A stretch of 10,418 nucleotides of DNA from Paracoccaceae bacterium (GTDB taxonomy: Bacteria; Pseudomonadota; Alphaproteobacteria; Rhodobacterales; Rhodobacteraceae), in NCBI GenBank assembly GCA_002746395.1, contig NVXA01000009.1, positions 4,845 through 15,262 on the forward strand, in the 5' to 3' direction. Below the pieces are notes generated by a model that saw only the letters and a program-made list of their open reading frames with translations, did not search any database and was not told where the DNA came from. This document shows positions 9,093 through 10,418 of this stretch, piece after piece; the first letter of the stretch is position 1, and each line of letters starts with the position of its first letter. A program made the position numbers and the translations under genes.

Positions 9093-9135
9093 GGAAGCGA
9101 CTCGGCGCGATTGCGTACCAGTCAGGAGAGATGTG

Positions 9136-10401
9136 ATGACGAAATCTGACGGTAAAGACTCCAAGAACACGCTGTATTGTTCGTTCTGCGGCAAGAGCCA
9201 GCACGAGGTTCGCAAGTTGATTGCCGGCCCGACTGTGTTCATTTGCGATGAATGTGTAGAGCTGTGCATGGACATCATCCGCGAAGAAACCAAAAGTAAT
9301 TTGGTGAAATCTGCGGACGGTGTGCCGACCCCGAAAGACATTTGCAAGATTTTGGACGATTATGTGATTGGCCAGTCTGTTGCTAAAAAGGTTTTGTCTG
9401 TGGCTGTTCACAACCACTACAAACGCCTTGAACATGCGTCTGAAAACGCGGATGTGGAATTGGCAAAGTCCAACATTATGCTGGTCGGCCCGACGGGTTG
9501 CGGTAAAACGTTGCTGGCGCAAACATTGGCGCGGGTGCTGGATGTGCCGTTCACCATGGCTGACGCGACGACCTTGACCGAAGCTGGATATGTTGGCGAA
9601 GACGTCGAAAACATCATTCTGAAACTACTTCAATCGGCTGAATATAACGTGGAACGCGCGCAACGCGGGATCGTTTATATTGACGAGATCGACAAGATTT
9701 CGCGCAAGTCTGACAACCCTTCAATAACCCGCGATGTGTCGGGCGAGGGGGTTCAGCAAGCATTGCTGAAGATTATGGAAGGCACGATCGCCTCCGTTCC
9801 GCCGCAAGGTGGGCGCAAGCATCCGCAGCAAGAATTCTTGCAGGTGGACACGTCCAACATCCTGTTTATCTGTGGCGGCGCGTTCGCGGGTCTCGACAAG
9901 ATTATTTCGCAGCGTTTCAAAGGCACAGCGATGGGGTTCGGGGCCGATGTAAAGGATGAAGAGGATAAATCTGTCGGGGAAGTGTTGCAGCAGCTTGAAC
10001 CTGAGGATCTGCTGAAATTTGGCCTTATTCCAGAATTTGTTGGCCGCTTGCCTGTAATTGCAGCGCTGACTGATCTGGATGAAGATGCGCTTGTAACAAT
10101 CCTGACGGAACCGAAAAACGCGCTTGTGAAACAATACCAGCGCTTGTTCGAGATGGAAGATGTGCAACTGACGTTCACCGAAGATGCGCTAACGGCGATT
10201 GCCGCGCGGGCGATCGAACGGAAGACTGGGGCGCGTGGTTTGCGCTCGATCCTTGAGGAAATTTTGCTGGATTCAATGTTCGAGTTGCCCGGCATGGGGA
10301 CTGTTGCCGAAATTGTTGTCAACGCCGAAGCCGTTCGGCGCGAGGGCGAACCTTTGCTCATTTATTCGGATAAAGAAGACGAAGCGGCGTCTGCTTCCTA
10401 A
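9136..10401 (+). CDS. clpX: ATP-dependent Clp protease ATP-binding subunit ClpX
   Basis: ClpX is the hexameric AAA+ unfoldase that recognises tagged proteins and threads them into ClpP. The 421 residues are complete. The N-terminal zinc-binding domain has Cys15, Cys18, Cys37 and Cys40. Walker A is GPTGCGKT (118-125), pore-1 loop GYVGEDVE (151-158), Walker B YIDEID (181-186), RKH loop GGRKHPQ (225-231) and sensor 2 GARGLRS (365-371). The ClpP-docking loop reads MGF (267-269) where IGF is usual. The start at 9136 is fixed by AGGAGA (9124-9129) six bases upstream and by the match to family N-termini. The longer frame from 9055 runs through the intergenic hairpin and candidate promoter. The stop is 17 bases before the window end, where nothing further can be called. 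Confidence 0.98.
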   Translation: MTKSDGKDSKNTLYCSFCGKSQHEVRKLIAGPTVFICDECVELCMDIIREETKSNLVKSADGVPTPKDICKILDDYVIGQSVAKKVLSVAVHNHYKRLEHASENADVELAKSNIMLVGPTGCGKTLLAQTLARVLDVPFTMADATTLTEAGYVGEDVENIILKLLQSAEYNVERAQRGIVYIDEIDKISRKSDNPSITRDVSGEGVQQALLKIMEGTIASVPPQGGRKHPQQEFLQVDTSNILFICGGAFAGLDKIISQRFKGTAMGFGADVKDEEDKSVGEVLQQLEPEDLLKFGLIPEFVGRLPVIAALTDLDEDALVTILTEPKNALVKQYQRLFEMEDVQLTFTEDALTAIAARAIERKTGARGLRSILEEILLDSMFELPGMGTVAEIVVNAEAVRREGEPLLIYSDKEDEAASAS

Positions 10402-10418
10402 ATGGGCTAGACCTGCCC

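Noticed and set aside
10402..10418. GGGC / GCCC inverted repeat at the right edge as a clpX terminator
   Set aside because: Only four base pairs are visible and the window ends before any T-run could be seen.

Overview
The window looks like core chromosome from an alphaproteobacterium, most likely a Roseobacter-type member of Rhodobacterales with moderate GC content. This rests on family resemblance and gene order (a fused alpha/beta hydrolase-OsmC protein, glnB-glnA divergent from nnr, tRNA-Leu-tig, clpP-clpX) and not on any database search. No mobile element, CRISPR array, phage gene or rRNA is visible, and no gene-free stretch exceeds 300 bases.

Layout. Positions 1-1022 (minus) hold the N-terminal 340 codons of a bifunctional alpha/beta hydrolase/OsmC protein that runs off the left edge. 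It is divergent from a 1-Cys peroxiredoxin (1212-1838, plus), so two thiol peroxidase-type enzymes of unrelated fold share one 189-base intergenic region. Between two near-perfect bidirectional terminators (1860-1893 and 3165-3196) lies an insulated, accessory-looking pair: a 72-residue exported or membrane-anchored small protein (minus) and a divergent orphan family 2 glycosyltransferase (plus). Then comes the nitrogen-control pair glnB-glnA (minus, 15 bases apart), and divergent from it the metabolite-repair pair nnrE-nnrD (plus). That pair encodes the two halves of NAD(P)HX repair as separate genes sharing an ATGA overlap. The right third is a protein quality-control block on the plus strand: tRNA-Leu(UAG), trigger factor 19 bases after it, clpP and clpX.

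How the genes work together. GlnB is the PII sensor that controls the activity and expression of glutamine synthetase (GlnA), the main ammonia-assimilating enzyme. NnrE and NnrD act in sequence, epimerase then ADP-dependent dehydratase, to restore damaged NAD(P)H. Trigger factor catches nascent chains at the ribosome, while ClpX unfolds substrates into the ClpP chamber. The most useful second-look items are the split nnr, the tRNA-tig junction, the long RNA hairpin plus candidate promoter between clpP and clpX, and the insulated small protein/glycosyltransferase pair. I do not see a convincing new multi-gene system; the window is mainly housekeeping.
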